Assembly (NCBI GenBank): GCA_964606765.1
Contig: CAZSIR010000001.1
Span: 14,450 to 78,449, forward strand
Direction: 5' to 3'
Origin: Ga0077527 sp964606765
Lineage (GTDB): Bacteria > Pseudomonadota > Gammaproteobacteria > Burkholderiales > SG8-41
Length of the DNA: 64,000 bases
How positions within the stretch are numbered: the stretch's first letter is position 1; every line of letters starts with the position of its first letter. Under the pieces are notes generated by a model. It searched no databases, was not told where the DNA came from, and was given only the letters and a program-made list of their open reading frames with translations. Shown piece by piece: positions 25,207-33,327 of the stretch. The translations under genes were made by a program, and so were the position numbers.

Positions 25207-26322
25207 ATGTACAAACCTTTCCCTGTCTGCAGTATCGAGGGTGATGCCCGCGAGTGCGGCATCCAGCACGGCGAGCTGGCGGCCGACCGGGTCGCGAAAA
25301 CCATCGCCTTCTATCTTGGCGTGTTCGGCCGTCATTCGAAGCTGTCGCTGGAGCAGGTGCGGGAGCGCGCGCGGGCCTTTGCCGCACAGATTGAAAGCCT
25401 GGACGCCGCGATCATGGATGAGATTCGCGGCATTGCCGAAGGGTCGCGCCAGCAGCTCGAGGACATTGTCGCCGTCAACTGCCGCACCGAACTGATGTAC
25501 GGCGCCTCCGGCGGCAGCCGTGCCGCCACCGAGTGCACCACCATCGTCGCATTGCCCGAGGCTACGCAAGGCCGCGGCGTCATCGTCGGCAAGAACTGGG
25601 ACTGGCGCAGTCCGGCGCTGGACAGCGTGGTGCTGCTGCGCATCCGCCAGAACGGCAAACCCGCGCTGTCGCTGATCGTCGAGGCCGGCATGGTGGGCCG
25701 CGACGGTTTCAACGAACACGGCATCGTGGTTTGCGGCAACATGCTGACCTCCAGCGAGGACAAGGGCAAGGTCGGTGTGCCGATTCCGATCCTGCGCCGG
25801 CGCATCCTCAATTCACGGCATTTTTACGAGGCCATAGACATACTGACGCGTTCGCCGCGCGGCGCCTCCGGCAACTATGTTCTTGCCCATCGCGACGGGG
25901 TCGCGATTGATTTTGAAACCACGCCGGACAATGTGTACCCGGTGTATCCGGAGCGCGGACTGCTGACCCACGCCAATCATTTCCAGCACCTGGCGGCGCA
26001 GACGCATGGCGTCGCCCGCTCCTACAACGGTGACAGCCTGTACCGTGATTTCCGCGCGCGCCAGCTGCTCGAGCCGAAAATCGGCGCCATCACCGTCGAC
26101 GACGTCAAAGCCGTGCTGCGTGATGAGTTCGGCGCACCGCGGGCGATCTGCCGCGCGCCGCACGAGTACGCGGGGCAGGGTTCCAGCATGACCATCGCCT
26201 CGACCATTTTTGACCTGGGCAACATGGTCATGCATGTCGCTGCGGGCCAGCCCAATCAGTCGGAATACCAGCCGGTCTATCTGCCGGGAGATGGCGGGCG
26301 GCAGGCGATCAGGGCGGTATGA
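25207..26322 (+). CDS. C45 family autoproteolytic acyltransferase/hydrolase
   Basis: 371 aa. It is an Ntn-hydrolase of the acyl-CoA:6-aminopenicillanic acid acyltransferase type. The probable nucleophile is C110 in TECTTIVALPEA, which is freed by self-cleavage after residue 109. Further landmarks are VGKNWDW, the N-x-x-G pattern GFNEHGIVVCGNML and the LTHANHF segment. The family makes or breaks amide bonds in beta-lactams and other N-acyl amines. It follows a TTT gene by 31 bases, likely in an operon, so an imported N-acylated acid is a reasonable guess. Confidence 0.87.
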   Translation: MYKPFPVCSIEGDARECGIQHGELAADRVAKTIAFYLGVFGRHSKLSLEQVRERARAFAAQIESLDAAIMDEIRGIAEGSRQQLEDIVAVNCRTELMYGASGGSRAATECTTIVALPEATQGRGVIVGKNWDWRSPALDSVVLLRIRQNGKPALSLIVEAGMVGRDGFNEHGIVVCGNMLTSSEDKGKVGVPIPILRRRILNSRHFYEAIDILTRSPRGASGNYVLAHRDGVAIDFETTPDNVYPVYPERGLLTHANHFQHLAAQTHGVARSYNGDSLYRDFRARQLLEPKIGAITVDDVKAVLRDEFGAPRAICRAPHEYAGQGSSMTIASTIFDLGNMVMHVAAGQPNQSEYQPVYLPGDGGRQAIRAV

Positions 26323-26337
26323 TGCCAGCGGCTCCAC

Positions 26338-26375
26338 AATAAATTATTGAATAAAATCAAATAGTTAAGACCTTA
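26338..26375 (+). promoter_or_regulatory. AT-rich IHF-like element, copy 3
   Basis: It lies in the convergent gap between the C45 gene and the racemase-like gene. Core aatcaaatagtta at 26355-26367 fits the IHF consensus exactly, preceded by the attgaataaa stretch. There is no start codon downstream on either strand, so this copy cannot be a promoter site for a neighbouring gene. Confidence 0.5.
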
Positions 26376-26399
26376 CGTCGATAGTATCCGCTCTGCCAC

Positions 26400-27062
26400 T
26401 CAGGCCTTGAGCATGACCCGCAGTTTGGCCACGGCCGCGCCCGGTGAATTGAAGATCGGAATGCTGCTGACCGCTGCGACCGCCGGCACCGCGCGCGACA
26501 GCGTGAACTGCGCGAGCACGATCACATCACAGTCCCTGATTTCGCGCGCCCTGGCGGCGACCAGCGCATCGTGTTTTGCCGCATCGCCGCCGGCCAGCGC
26601 ATCAAAGGCGCCGTCGACGACGTAAGGCTTCAGCTGAACCTGCTGCCCGCGTGCCGCGGCCATTTCAAGGATCTCCGCTGAAATGGACGGGATGGTCGGG
26701 CCCACCGTTGCCATCACCGCGATGCGCGAGCCCGCAGCCAGCGCCTGCTCGATCATCGCGTCGTTGGGTTTCAGGATGGGCAGCGGGAATTCGGCGATGC
26801 AGGCATCGATGACCTCGCGGAACGCCGAACAGGTGAAGAGGATGCCGTCGGCGCCGCGCCCGACCATGTGCCGCGTCAGCCCGCGGAACACCTCATACAT
26901 TTCCGGCACCACGCCGCCGGTCTCGCGCACCCAGGCGAACAGCCCGTCATCCAGCAGGTTGCTGATGCGTGCGCCGGGCCAGTCGGTCGCAAATGCCCGC
27001 ACGGCGGCATCCATCGCGTCCTTGTGTACGCTGAACAGCACGATATTGGGTTGATGCGCCAT
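26400..27062 (-). CDS. Asp/Glu racemase-superfamily protein with a single catalytic cysteine
   Basis: 220 aa. The two-domain Asp/Glu/hydantoin racemase fold is clear: GADGILFTCSAF (first cysteine, about 78) and SRIAVMATVGPT in the second half. The second catalytic cysteine expected in the 'LGCTH' motif is replaced: the segment here reads VIVLAQFTLSRA. Two-cysteine racemases need both, so this protein probably does a one-base reaction such as decarboxylation or isomerisation, as arylmalonate decarboxylase does with one cysteine. It converges with the C45 gene and stands alone. Confidence 0.75.
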   Translation of the reverse strand: MAHQPNIVLFSVHKDAMDAAVRAFATDWPGARISNLLDDGLFAWVRETGGVVPEMYEVFRGLTRHMVGRGADGILFTCSAFREVIDACIAEFPLPILKPNDAMIEQALAAGSRIAVMATVGPTIPSISAEILEMAAARGQQVQLKPYVVDGAFDALAGGDAAKHDALVAARAREIRDCDVIVLAQFTLSRAVPAVAAVSSIPIFNSPGAAVAKLRVMLKA

Positions 27063-27215
27063 CGGTCGGGTCCTCTTTCAAAGCATACGGGCCGGGTTCT
27101 CCGCGACTCCAGGACATCCGGAATAGTTGTTCCGGCTATTTTGACAGGCCGGGGGCACTGTCGCGAATCTGCCATAAATACTTAACACAATGAGCGGCTC
27201 CCATCCCGCCAACCA

Positions 27216-28154
27216 ATGGAAGCCATCATGACCGATGCCTTTTCTGCTGATTCAGACCCGATGTTCCACCGCGCCTATGGCGAAATGCTCGACAGTGTTG
27301 ATGAAACGCTGGAAATGGAGATGGATGAGGACCGGCTCGACGCGGTTGCGGCGGCTGCGGCCGGGTCCGCCGGCGGGCCCGGGCTCGACCGCAGGATTTA
27401 TTTCCGCGAGCTTTTCCGCCTGCAGGGCGAGCTGGTCAGGCTGCAGGACTGGGTGGTCCACAAAAAACTCAAGGTGGTGATCCTGTTCGAGGGGCGCGAT
27501 GCGGCAGGCAAGGGCGGGGTGATCAAGCGCATCACGCAAAGGCTCAACCCGCGGATCTGCCGCGTGGTGGCCCTGCCGGCGCCCAACGACCGCGAGCGCA
27601 CACAATGGTATTTCCAGCGTTATGTCCCGCATCTGCCGGCCGCCGGCGAAATCGTGCTGTTCGACCGCAGCTGGTACAACCGCGCGGGAGTCGAGAAGGT
27701 CATGGGATTCTGCAGCGAAGAGGAATACGAGGAGTTTTTCCGCACGGTCCCCGAATTCGAACGCATGCTGCTGCGCTCGGGCATCATCCTGCTCAAATAC
27801 TGGTTCTCGATCACCGACGAAGAGCAGCACCTGCGCTTCAGGATGCGCATCCATGATCCGCTGAAGCAGTGGAAACTGAGCCCGATGGACCTCGAGTCGC
27901 GCCGGCGCTGGGAGATGTACACCAAGGCCAAGGAAATCATGCTGGCGCGCACCAACTTTCCCGACGTGCGCTGGTGGCTGGTCGAGGCCGTGGACAAAAA
28001 GCGGGCGCGGCTCAACTGCATGCAGCATATTCTTTCGCAGATACCCTGCGGCGAAGTGCCGAGGCATGAGATTGCGCTGCCCGAGCGCCAGCGCAATCCG
28101 GATTATTCGCGCATGGCCATGCCGCAGGAACTTTACGTGCCCGAAGTGTATTGA
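27216..28154 (+). CDS. ppk2: Polyphosphate kinase 2 (PPK2) family
   Basis: 312 aa, or 308 aa from the in-frame ATG at 27228. The PPK2 core shows Walker A GRDAAGKGG, the lid-region RYVPHLPAAGEIVLFDRSWYNRAGVEKVMG (Walker B LFDRSWYNR), RIHDPLKQWKLSPMD and ARTNFPDVRWWLVEA. The enzyme uses polyphosphate to phosphorylate nucleotides (GDP/ADP to GTP/ATP) or makes polyphosphate. It begins 153 bases from the divergent racemase-like gene. An acidic N-terminal tail (about 20-50) is extra and may be regulatory. Confidence 0.93.
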   Translation: MEAIMTDAFSADSDPMFHRAYGEMLDSVDETLEMEMDEDRLDAVAAAAAGSAGGPGLDRRIYFRELFRLQGELVRLQDWVVHKKLKVVILFEGRDAAGKGGVIKRITQRLNPRICRVVALPAPNDRERTQWYFQRYVPHLPAAGEIVLFDRSWYNRAGVEKVMGFCSEEEYEEFFRTVPEFERMLLRSGIILLKYWFSITDEEQHLRFRMRIHDPLKQWKLSPMDLESRRRWEMYTKAKEIMLARTNFPDVRWWLVEAVDKKRARLNCMQHILSQIPCGEVPRHEIALPERQRNPDYSRMAMPQELYVPEVY

Positions 28155-28275
28155 TTGCGGCTTGTCCGGCCCGCGGCCGTGTCTGCGCCGCGTCGTGATG
28201 CCGGGGCATTACGCATGGACTGCGGCCGACGTAAAATAGGGCCGCCTGTCCAACCCACCGACCCTGCGGAACCCG

Positions 28276-28692
28276 ATGACCCGATCCTTTGCCCTGCGCA
28301 TTGCCGCGATGAACGCGATGTACAAACTGCCCGCCAGCGACAAACCCGCCCTGCCCGAAGACCCGGCGGGACGCCTGACCAAATTCAAGGCGACGCTGAT
28401 GGACGAGGTGCACGAAATCGACCAGATCGTCGAAATGGTGCAGCGGGGTGCGCCGCAAACGGAGATACTGACGGCCATGGCCGACCTGCTGGGCGACGTG
28501 ATTGTCTACTGCCGTTCCGAAGCGCTGAAATACGGCCTGCCGCTGGAGGCGGTGCTGGACATCATCATGGACAGCAATGAAAGCAAACTCGGCGCCGACG
28601 GCAAGCCGATCTACGATGCCAACGGCAAATTCCTCAAAGGCCCCAATTACTGGAAGCCGGAGCCGAAGATCAAGGCCCTGCTCGAGGGCTGA
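28276..28692 (+). CDS. MazG-like / phosphoribosyl-ATP pyrophosphohydrolase-type NTP pyrophosphatase
   Basis: 138 aa. The all-alpha NTP-PPase signature is KATLMDEVHEIDQIVEMV followed by MADLLGDVIVYC (E-x-x-E and D-x-x-D metal ligands). The tail IIMDSNESKLGADGKPIYDANGKFLKGPNYWKPEP matches a MazG-like subfamily common in proteobacteria. It hydrolyses nucleoside triphosphates or analogues, possibly cleaning non-canonical nucleotides. DUF1993 and M32 genes follow on the same strand. Confidence 0.85.
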   Translation: MTRSFALRIAAMNAMYKLPASDKPALPEDPAGRLTKFKATLMDEVHEIDQIVEMVQRGAPQTEILTAMADLLGDVIVYCRSEALKYGLPLEAVLDIIMDSNESKLGADGKPIYDANGKFLKGPNYWKPEPKIKALLEG

Positions 28693-28730
28693 ACATCCAC
28701 CTGATGCAACGAATCCAGAAAGGAATCTCC

Positions 28731-29237
28731 ATGCCCATCACCATGTATGCCGCCAGCGCGCCGCGTTTCGTGCACATGCTCAACAACCTTTCCGCCCTGC
28801 TCGACAAGGCGCAGGCCCATATCGACGCGAAGAAGCTGGATCCGGCGGCGCTGACCACGGCAAGGCTGTTTCCCGACATGTTTCATCTCGCGCGCCAGAT
28901 CCAGGTGTGCTGCGACGTATCCAAGGGCGCAGTGGCGCGCCTGGGCGGTGTTGAGGTGCCGAAGCACGAAGACACCGAGCAGACCATCGCGGAACTCAAG
29001 GCGCGCATCGCCAAGACCATCGCTTTCATCAACACCGTGCCGCAGGCTGCCATAGACGCCAGCGCCGAGCGCGACATCACCCTGAAACTCGGCAAGCAGG
29101 ACTACACCTTCAAGGGCATGCAGTACCTGCTCAATTTCGCGCTGCCGAATTTCCATTTTCATGCCGCGACGGCCTACAACATCCTGCGTCACAACGGGGT
29201 GGAACTGATCAAGAAGGATTTCATCGGCAATTTCTAG
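28731..29237 (+). CDS. DUF1993 family protein
   Basis: 168 aa. The start at 28731 follows gaaagga. The helical-bundle family is recognised by MYAASAPRFVHMLNNLSALLDKA, FPDMFHLARQIQVCCDVSKGAVARLGG and the C-terminal ALPNFHFHAATAYNILRHNGVELIKKDF; the histidines in F-H-F-H and H-N-G may bind metal as in the related DinB fold. No function is known. The carboxypeptidase gene starts two bases after its stop, so translation is probably coupled. Confidence 0.88.
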   Translation: MPITMYAASAPRFVHMLNNLSALLDKAQAHIDAKKLDPAALTTARLFPDMFHLARQIQVCCDVSKGAVARLGGVEVPKHEDTEQTIAELKARIAKTIAFINTVPQAAIDASAERDITLKLGKQDYTFKGMQYLLNFALPNFHFHAATAYNILRHNGVELIKKDFIGNF

Positions 29238-29239
29238 AA

Positions 29240-30745
29240 ATGCCCGGCATGAGCGCGCCCGCCGTCCCGTACTACACCGAACTGACCCGGGTTTACGCCC
29301 GGCTTTACCGCTACAGCCACCTCTCGGCCATCGTCGGCTGGGACCGCAATGCGATGATGCCGGCCGGCGGCAACGAGGCGCGTGCAGCGGCGGAGGCGGA
29401 ACTTTCAGCGCTGATCCATCGAACGCGCACCGATCCGCGGCTGGTGACCTGGCTGAAGGCTGCGCAAGCCGAGTCGCTGGATGACATCGCGCGCGCCAAC
29501 CTGCGCGAAATCCGCCGCGACTGGCGCGATGCCAATGCGCTGCCGGAATCACTGGTTGAAGCCAAAACGCTGGCAGGCGCCCGTTGCGAGCACGCCTGGC
29601 GCAAACAGCGCGCCGCCAACGACTGGAAGGGTTTCCTCGAAAACTTCCGTGAAGTGGTGAAGCTGGCGCGGCAGGAAGCGCAGCTGCTGGCGGAGGACAC
29701 GGGCCTGTCGCGTTACGACGCGCTGATGGACCGTTTTGAACCCGGCGTGCGCGCGGCTGACATCGATCATATCTTTGGCAATGTCAAACAGTGGCTGCCC
29801 GAGCTCATCAACCGCGTACTGGCGAAGCAGGCGGCCGAGCCGGTCGTCCTTCCCGCGGGGCCGTTTCCGGTGCCGGCGCAGCGCGCCCTTAACCGGGAGG
29901 TGATGACGCTGCTCGGTTTTGATTTCACCGCGGGGCGGCTTGATGAAAGCGCCCATCCCTTCAGCGGCGGCGTGCCGGAGGATGTGCGACTGACCACGCG
30001 TTACAGCGAAACTGATTTCACGCGCAGCCTGCTCGGCACCATCCACGAAACCGGGCATGCGCGCTATGAGCAGAACCTGCCGCGCGCCTGGCTCGGGCAA
30101 CCGGTGGGCACCGCGCGCTCCTATGGCCTGCATGAAAGCCAAAGCCTCTCTTTCGAAATGCAGCTCGCACGCGGCCGCGCTTTTGCCGGCCTGCTGGCGC
30201 CGCTGCTGAAAAAAAATTTTGGCGACCAGCCGGCATTTGAGCCCGGCAACCTGCATCTTCTGTGGACGCGCGTGAAACGCGGCTTCATCCGTGTCGATGC
30301 CGACGAGGCGACCTATCCCGCCCATGTCATCCTGCGCTACGAAATCGAGCGCGCGCTGGTGGAGGGCGACATCGAGGCCGAAGACATTCCGGCGCTGTGG
30401 GACGAAAAAATGCAGGCCCTGCTCGGGCTGGATACCCGCGGCAACTACAGGGACGGCTGTTTGCAGGACGTGCACTGGACTGAAGGCGCATTCGGTTATT
30501 TTCCCAGCTACACCCTGGGCGCCATGTACGCCGCTCAGTGGTTTGCGACGATGCGGCAGAAGATGCCCGATCTGGATGCGCGCATCGCCGCGGGCGACCT
30601 CGGCGCCGTGTTCCGGTGGCTGGAAGACAACATCTGGTCACAGGCCAGCCTGTGGGAAACGCCGGAACTGGTGCGCCGCGCCAGCGGCGAAGCCCTGAAT
30701 CCGCAGCATTTCCGCAAACATCTGGAAACGCGCTACCTCGGCTGA
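29240..30745 (+). CDS. M32 family (Taq-type) metallocarboxypeptidase
   Basis: 501 aa, the usual M32 length. HETGH (about 269-273, from IHETGHARYEQNLP) is the zinc-binding motif, with the third Glu in SYGLHESQS (about 294-302); DEATYPAHVILRYEIERALVEGDI and SYTLGAMYAAQ are family segments. It removes C-terminal residues, other than proline, from peptides in the cytoplasm. It overlaps the operon of DUF1993 (two-base gap) and ends at a strong terminator. Confidence 0.93.
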   Translation: MPGMSAPAVPYYTELTRVYARLYRYSHLSAIVGWDRNAMMPAGGNEARAAAEAELSALIHRTRTDPRLVTWLKAAQAESLDDIARANLREIRRDWRDANALPESLVEAKTLAGARCEHAWRKQRAANDWKGFLENFREVVKLARQEAQLLAEDTGLSRYDALMDRFEPGVRAADIDHIFGNVKQWLPELINRVLAKQAAEPVVLPAGPFPVPAQRALNREVMTLLGFDFTAGRLDESAHPFSGGVPEDVRLTTRYSETDFTRSLLGTIHETGHARYEQNLPRAWLGQPVGTARSYGLHESQSLSFEMQLARGRAFAGLLAPLLKKNFGDQPAFEPGNLHLLWTRVKRGFIRVDADEATYPAHVILRYEIERALVEGDIEAEDIPALWDEKMQALLGLDTRGNYRDGCLQDVHWTEGAFGYFPSYTLGAMYAAQWFATMRQKMPDLDARIAAGDLGAVFRWLEDNIWSQASLWETPELVRRASGEALNPQHFRKHLETRYLG

Positions 30746-30773
30746 TCCGGACCGGCCGGGCTTCAGCACCACG

Positions 30774-30799
30774 AAACGGGATCCTGTGATCCCGTTTTT
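30774..30799 (+). terminator. Rho-independent terminator
   Basis: A 10-bp perfect stem aaacgggatc / gatcccgttt (30774-30783 and 30788-30797) with loop ctgt, followed by tttt. It ends the MazG-DUF1993-carboxypeptidase operon. Confidence 0.85.
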
Positions 30800-30828
30800 C
30801 ATGGGCGCGCACGTTACCGCAGCTTACG

Positions 30829-30851
30829 TTTGTAACGATTGTTTACACATC
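30829..30851 (-). promoter_or_regulatory. Possible response-regulator box before the Spy-like gene
   Basis: On the minus strand it reads gtaaacaatcgttacaaa, a tandem of TAAAC-AA and TTACAAA. A close copy, ttaacaaactcttacaaa, lies at 31558-31575 before the next envelope genes. Spacing of about one helical turn is typical of OmpR/PhoB/RstA-class sites. It is also a palindrome (tgtaa / ttaca). Confidence 0.4.
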
Positions 30852-30944
30852 CATCCGGAACGGCAACTGCAATCACCCGCTCTCATGAACAGAGCCGCCC
30901 ATGTCGGGCGGACAGAACATTGTTCAAACACTCTGGAGGTCCAA

Positions 30945-31472
30945 ATGAACAAGAGAATGATGACTGCATTGATTGCCGCCGGATTTGTCACAGCCGCACC
31001 GCTGAGCATGGCGCAAACCGCCAGCCCGGCCCCCGGGACGCCCCATGGTCACCACGCGCAGCGCTTTCACCAGGGCAAGCAGGCATTCAGCCTGCCGAGC
31101 GAGCGCGCGGAAGCGCGTCTTGCGTACGTCAAGACGGCGCTGAAAATCACCGATGCACAGCAGGCGCAATGGGAGGCTTATGCCGGCGTGGTGCGCAAGC
31201 AGGCAAAGGAGGCTGATGCGCGGATGCAGGCGCATCGCGCAAAAATGACGGCCGGTGCCGAACGCAAACGCCCCAACGCCATTGAGCGGCTGGAGCGCCA
31301 GCAGGCCTTCATGGCCGCGGCTTCGGTGCGCATCGGTGAGCGCCTCGCCGTGCAGAAACCGCTTTACGCCGCGCTGTCGGCGGAACAGCAGCAGATTGCC
31401 GACAAGGTCCTGGCGAGCCGCGGCGGCAAACGCGGCGGTCATGGCCGGCATGGCGGTTTCGGCAGGGCGTAA
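30945..31472 (+). CDS. Spy/CpxP-like periplasmic LTXXQ-motif protein
   Basis: 175 aa. The start at 30945 has ctggagg. The signal peptide ends near LSMAQT. The mature part is helical and rich in Ala, Gln, Arg and His, with ITDAQQAQWEAYAGVV and LSAEQQQIADKVL, the LTxxQ pattern of Spy/CpxP-type chaperones and heavy-metal sensors. A His/Gly/Arg-rich tail (GGKRGGHGRHGG) could bind metal. Such proteins act in envelope stress. A possible operator lies 95 bases upstream and a terminator follows. Confidence 0.85.
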   Translation: MNKRMMTALIAAGFVTAAPLSMAQTASPAPGTPHGHHAQRFHQGKQAFSLPSERAEARLAYVKTALKITDAQQAQWEAYAGVVRKQAKEADARMQAHRAKMTAGAERKRPNAIERLERQQAFMAAASVRIGERLAVQKPLYAALSAEQQQIADKVLASRGGKRGGHGRHGGFGRA

Positions 31473-31495
31473 ACACTGTCGCCGTGCGGCAACAC

Positions 31496-31527
31496 AAACG
31501 GGGACAGCCCAGGCTGTCCCCGTTTTT
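31496..31527 (+). terminator. Rho-independent terminator
   Basis: A 14-bp perfect stem aaacggggacagcc / ggctgtccccgttt (31496-31509 and 31512-31525), followed by tt. It closes the Spy-like transcript. Confidence 0.88.
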
Positions 31528-31556
31528 ATTGCAGATCTGCAGCCTTTACCCGGACT

Positions 31557-31576
31557 GTTAACAAACTCTTACAAAA
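31557..31576 (+). promoter_or_regulatory. Possible response-regulator box, second copy
   Basis: gttaacaaactcttacaaaa, similar to the site at 30829-30851 in the opposite orientation, 94 bases before the next ATG. It suggests that the Spy-like gene and the two following envelope genes answer to one two-component system. Confidence 0.4.
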
Positions 31577-31669
31577 TCCTGCGCGACAGCGCCTGGCGCC
31601 GCAGGTCCAATAGGCACAAGAAACGAACATGGAATGAACAAGGGCAACAACGGCAAGGAGGACATGCAG

Positions 31670-31912
31670 ATGAACGCTTCAATCAAAGTACTCGCTGCGG
31701 CAGGCACACTCGCTGCGCTGAGCGGTTGCGTGGCGGTTCCCGTCGTCGATGCCGGCTATTACGAGCCCGCACCCGCCGTGGTGCATGTGCCGCCGCCCCT
31801 GGTCTACGGGCCGCGGTTTTATTACGGCCCCCCGGCCTATTACGGCCCCTCGGTCCGCTTCGGTGTTTACGGCGGCCGCGGCCATTACCACGGCGGGCGG
31901 CGTTGGCGCTGA
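31670..31912 (+). CDS. Small Tyr/Pro/Gly-rich lipoprotein
   Basis: 80 aa. The start at 31670 is eight bases after aaggagg; the ATG at 31664 is too close to it. The lipobox is LSGC (Cys about 20). The mature part has tyrosine-rich repeats: GYYEP, RFYYGPPAYYGPS, VYGGRGHYHGGRRW. It is probably an outer-membrane-anchored, low-complexity protein. The next gene begins 40 bases downstream on the same strand. Confidence 0.75.
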   Translation: MNASIKVLAAAGTLAALSGCVAVPVVDAGYYEPAPAVVHVPPPLVYGPRFYYGPPAYYGPSVRFGVYGGRGHYHGGRRWR

Positions 31913-31952
31913 TGCGTCATCGCCCGGCCGTTGATTGCAGAGGAGGATAAAA

Positions 31953-32972
31953 ATGCGCAAGGCACTCATTGCATTGTCAGCACTGTCGCTGCTGGCGGGC
32001 TCGGCTGTACCGGCCATGGCCCAGGTCGGGGTCACCATTTCGATTCCCGGCGTCAGCATCGGCATTCACCAGCCGGCCTATCCGGAACTCGTGCTGGTCC
32101 CCGGTTATCCGGTGTATTACGCGCCGCATGTGCCGGCCAACTACTTTTTTTATGACGGCCTGTACTGGGTGTACCAGAACGATCGCTGGTATGCGAGTTC
32201 CTGGTACAACGGCCCCTGGGATCTGATCGATCCCGATGATGTGCCGCTGTTCGTGCTGCGGGTGCCGGTGGGTTACTACCTGCACCCCCCCGTGTATTTC
32301 AGCGGCTGGGTGGTTACTGCGCCGCCGCGCTGGGATCTGTATTGGGGGCCGCGCTGGGCGCAGCATCGCCACGGCTGGAATCACTGGGACCATCACGCGA
32401 TTCCCGCGCCAGCGCCCCTGCCGGCCTACCAGCGCGACTATGCCGGCGAGCGGTATCCGCGGCCCGATTACCAGCGTGTGATCCGCAGCGAACACTATCG
32501 CTACCAGTCACGGGACAACATGGTGCGCCGCCATGAGCCGGGACCGCAGCGCCAGCACGAGCGCGAGGAGCCGCGCCGTTCCGAGGCGATGCAGGTATTG
32601 CCGGCACAGCGCACAGCAGTGGCGCAGGAGCAGCGTCCCCAGCCGCGCCAGCAACCGGAATACCGGGCACAGCCTGAAGTCCGGCCGCAACGGGATGACC
32701 AGCACGCACAGACGCCGCGCCGCGAGCATCGCGAACGGGAGCAGGCGCCGCGTGCGGAAGGAATGCAGGTGCTGCCGCAGCAACGCGCCGAAATCCTGCA
32801 GCAGCGGCAACAGCAGCAGGAGCGGCAGCCGATGCAGCAGCGCCAGGAACAAACCCCGCGCGCGCAGCAGGCGCCAAGGCCGCAGCAGGCGGGCCGCGGC
32901 CCGTCGCCCCGCGCCGAAGCACAGCCGTTCCGCGGCAACGGCGAACGGCGCGGGGGACAGGGCCGGCAGTAG
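31953..32972 (+). CDS. Exported YXWGXW-like / Gln-Arg-rich protein
   Basis: 339 aa. The start at 31953 follows gaggagga; the leader ends near AVPAMAQ. Residues 30-130 form an aromatic-rich domain (YPELVLVPGYPVYYAPHVPANYFFYDGLYWVYQ) ending YWGPRWAQHRHGWNHWDHH. The C-terminal 170 residues are Arg/Gln/Pro/Glu-rich, with two copies of a unit (AMQVLPAQRTAV and GMQVLPQQRAEI). The aromatic domain occurs in proteobacterial envelope proteins of unknown role; the tail is low complexity and probably disordered. Confidence 0.75.
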   Translation: MRKALIALSALSLLAGSAVPAMAQVGVTISIPGVSIGIHQPAYPELVLVPGYPVYYAPHVPANYFFYDGLYWVYQNDRWYASSWYNGPWDLIDPDDVPLFVLRVPVGYYLHPPVYFSGWVVTAPPRWDLYWGPRWAQHRHGWNHWDHHAIPAPAPLPAYQRDYAGERYPRPDYQRVIRSEHYRYQSRDNMVRRHEPGPQRQHEREEPRRSEAMQVLPAQRTAVAQEQRPQPRQQPEYRAQPEVRPQRDDQHAQTPRREHREREQAPRAEGMQVLPQQRAEILQQRQQQQERQPMQQRQEQTPRAQQAPRPQQAGRGPSPRAEAQPFRGNGERRGGQGRQ

Positions 32973-32982
32973 TCGGGCGGCG

Positions 32983-33011
32983 TTGGCCTTGAGGGCGAGG
33001 CGCGTTAAGAT
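32983..33011 (+). promoter_or_regulatory. Possible promoter for the small protein at 33054
   Basis: TTGGCC (32983-32988), a 17-base spacer and TAAGAT (33006-33011), about 40 bases before the ATG. A modest sigma70 match; supported only by spacing and position. Confidence 0.3.
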
Positions 33012-33053
33012 TCATGCCTCGTGCCGGACCACCCGGCACCCTCAGGAGGCTGC

Positions 33054-33272
33054 ATGGAAACCCTCTACAAGTGGCGCGTGCAGGAAAAAGACCGGCTTGG
33101 CCGGCTGCGCTGGCGCATCGTCAAGTCACCGATGAGCGAAGACACGGCGCGTTTCTGGGCCGCGAACAACAACAGGATCATCGAGCGCGTTGATCTGCCG
33201 GTGACCGGACAGCAGGGATCGCCGGTGATGACGGAAGCCGCCGGCTGGTTGACGGCGACGCGGCGGAACTAG
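33054..33272 (+). CDS. Conserved small protein of unknown function
   Basis: 72 aa. The start at 33054 has caggagg. It reads METLYKWRVQEKDRLGRLRWRIVKSPMSEDTARFWAANNNRIIERVDLPV: a basic N-terminus, an acidic patch and a hydrophobic C-terminus. I recognise no family. It is compact and probably soluble. The methyltransferase-like gene starts 55 bases later. Confidence 0.65.
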   Translation: METLYKWRVQEKDRLGRLRWRIVKSPMSEDTARFWAANNNRIIERVDLPVTGQQGSPVMTEAAGWLTATRRN

Positions 33273-33327
33273 CGTTGCATCAACGACGTTGCGGAAATGA
33301 CCGCCCGGACTCAGGCGGCCGGACTCC

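Noticed and set aside
27063..27215. A TTGACA-like promoter for PPK2 near 27140.
   Set aside because: No -10 hexamer at a suitable distance; support is too weak to list.
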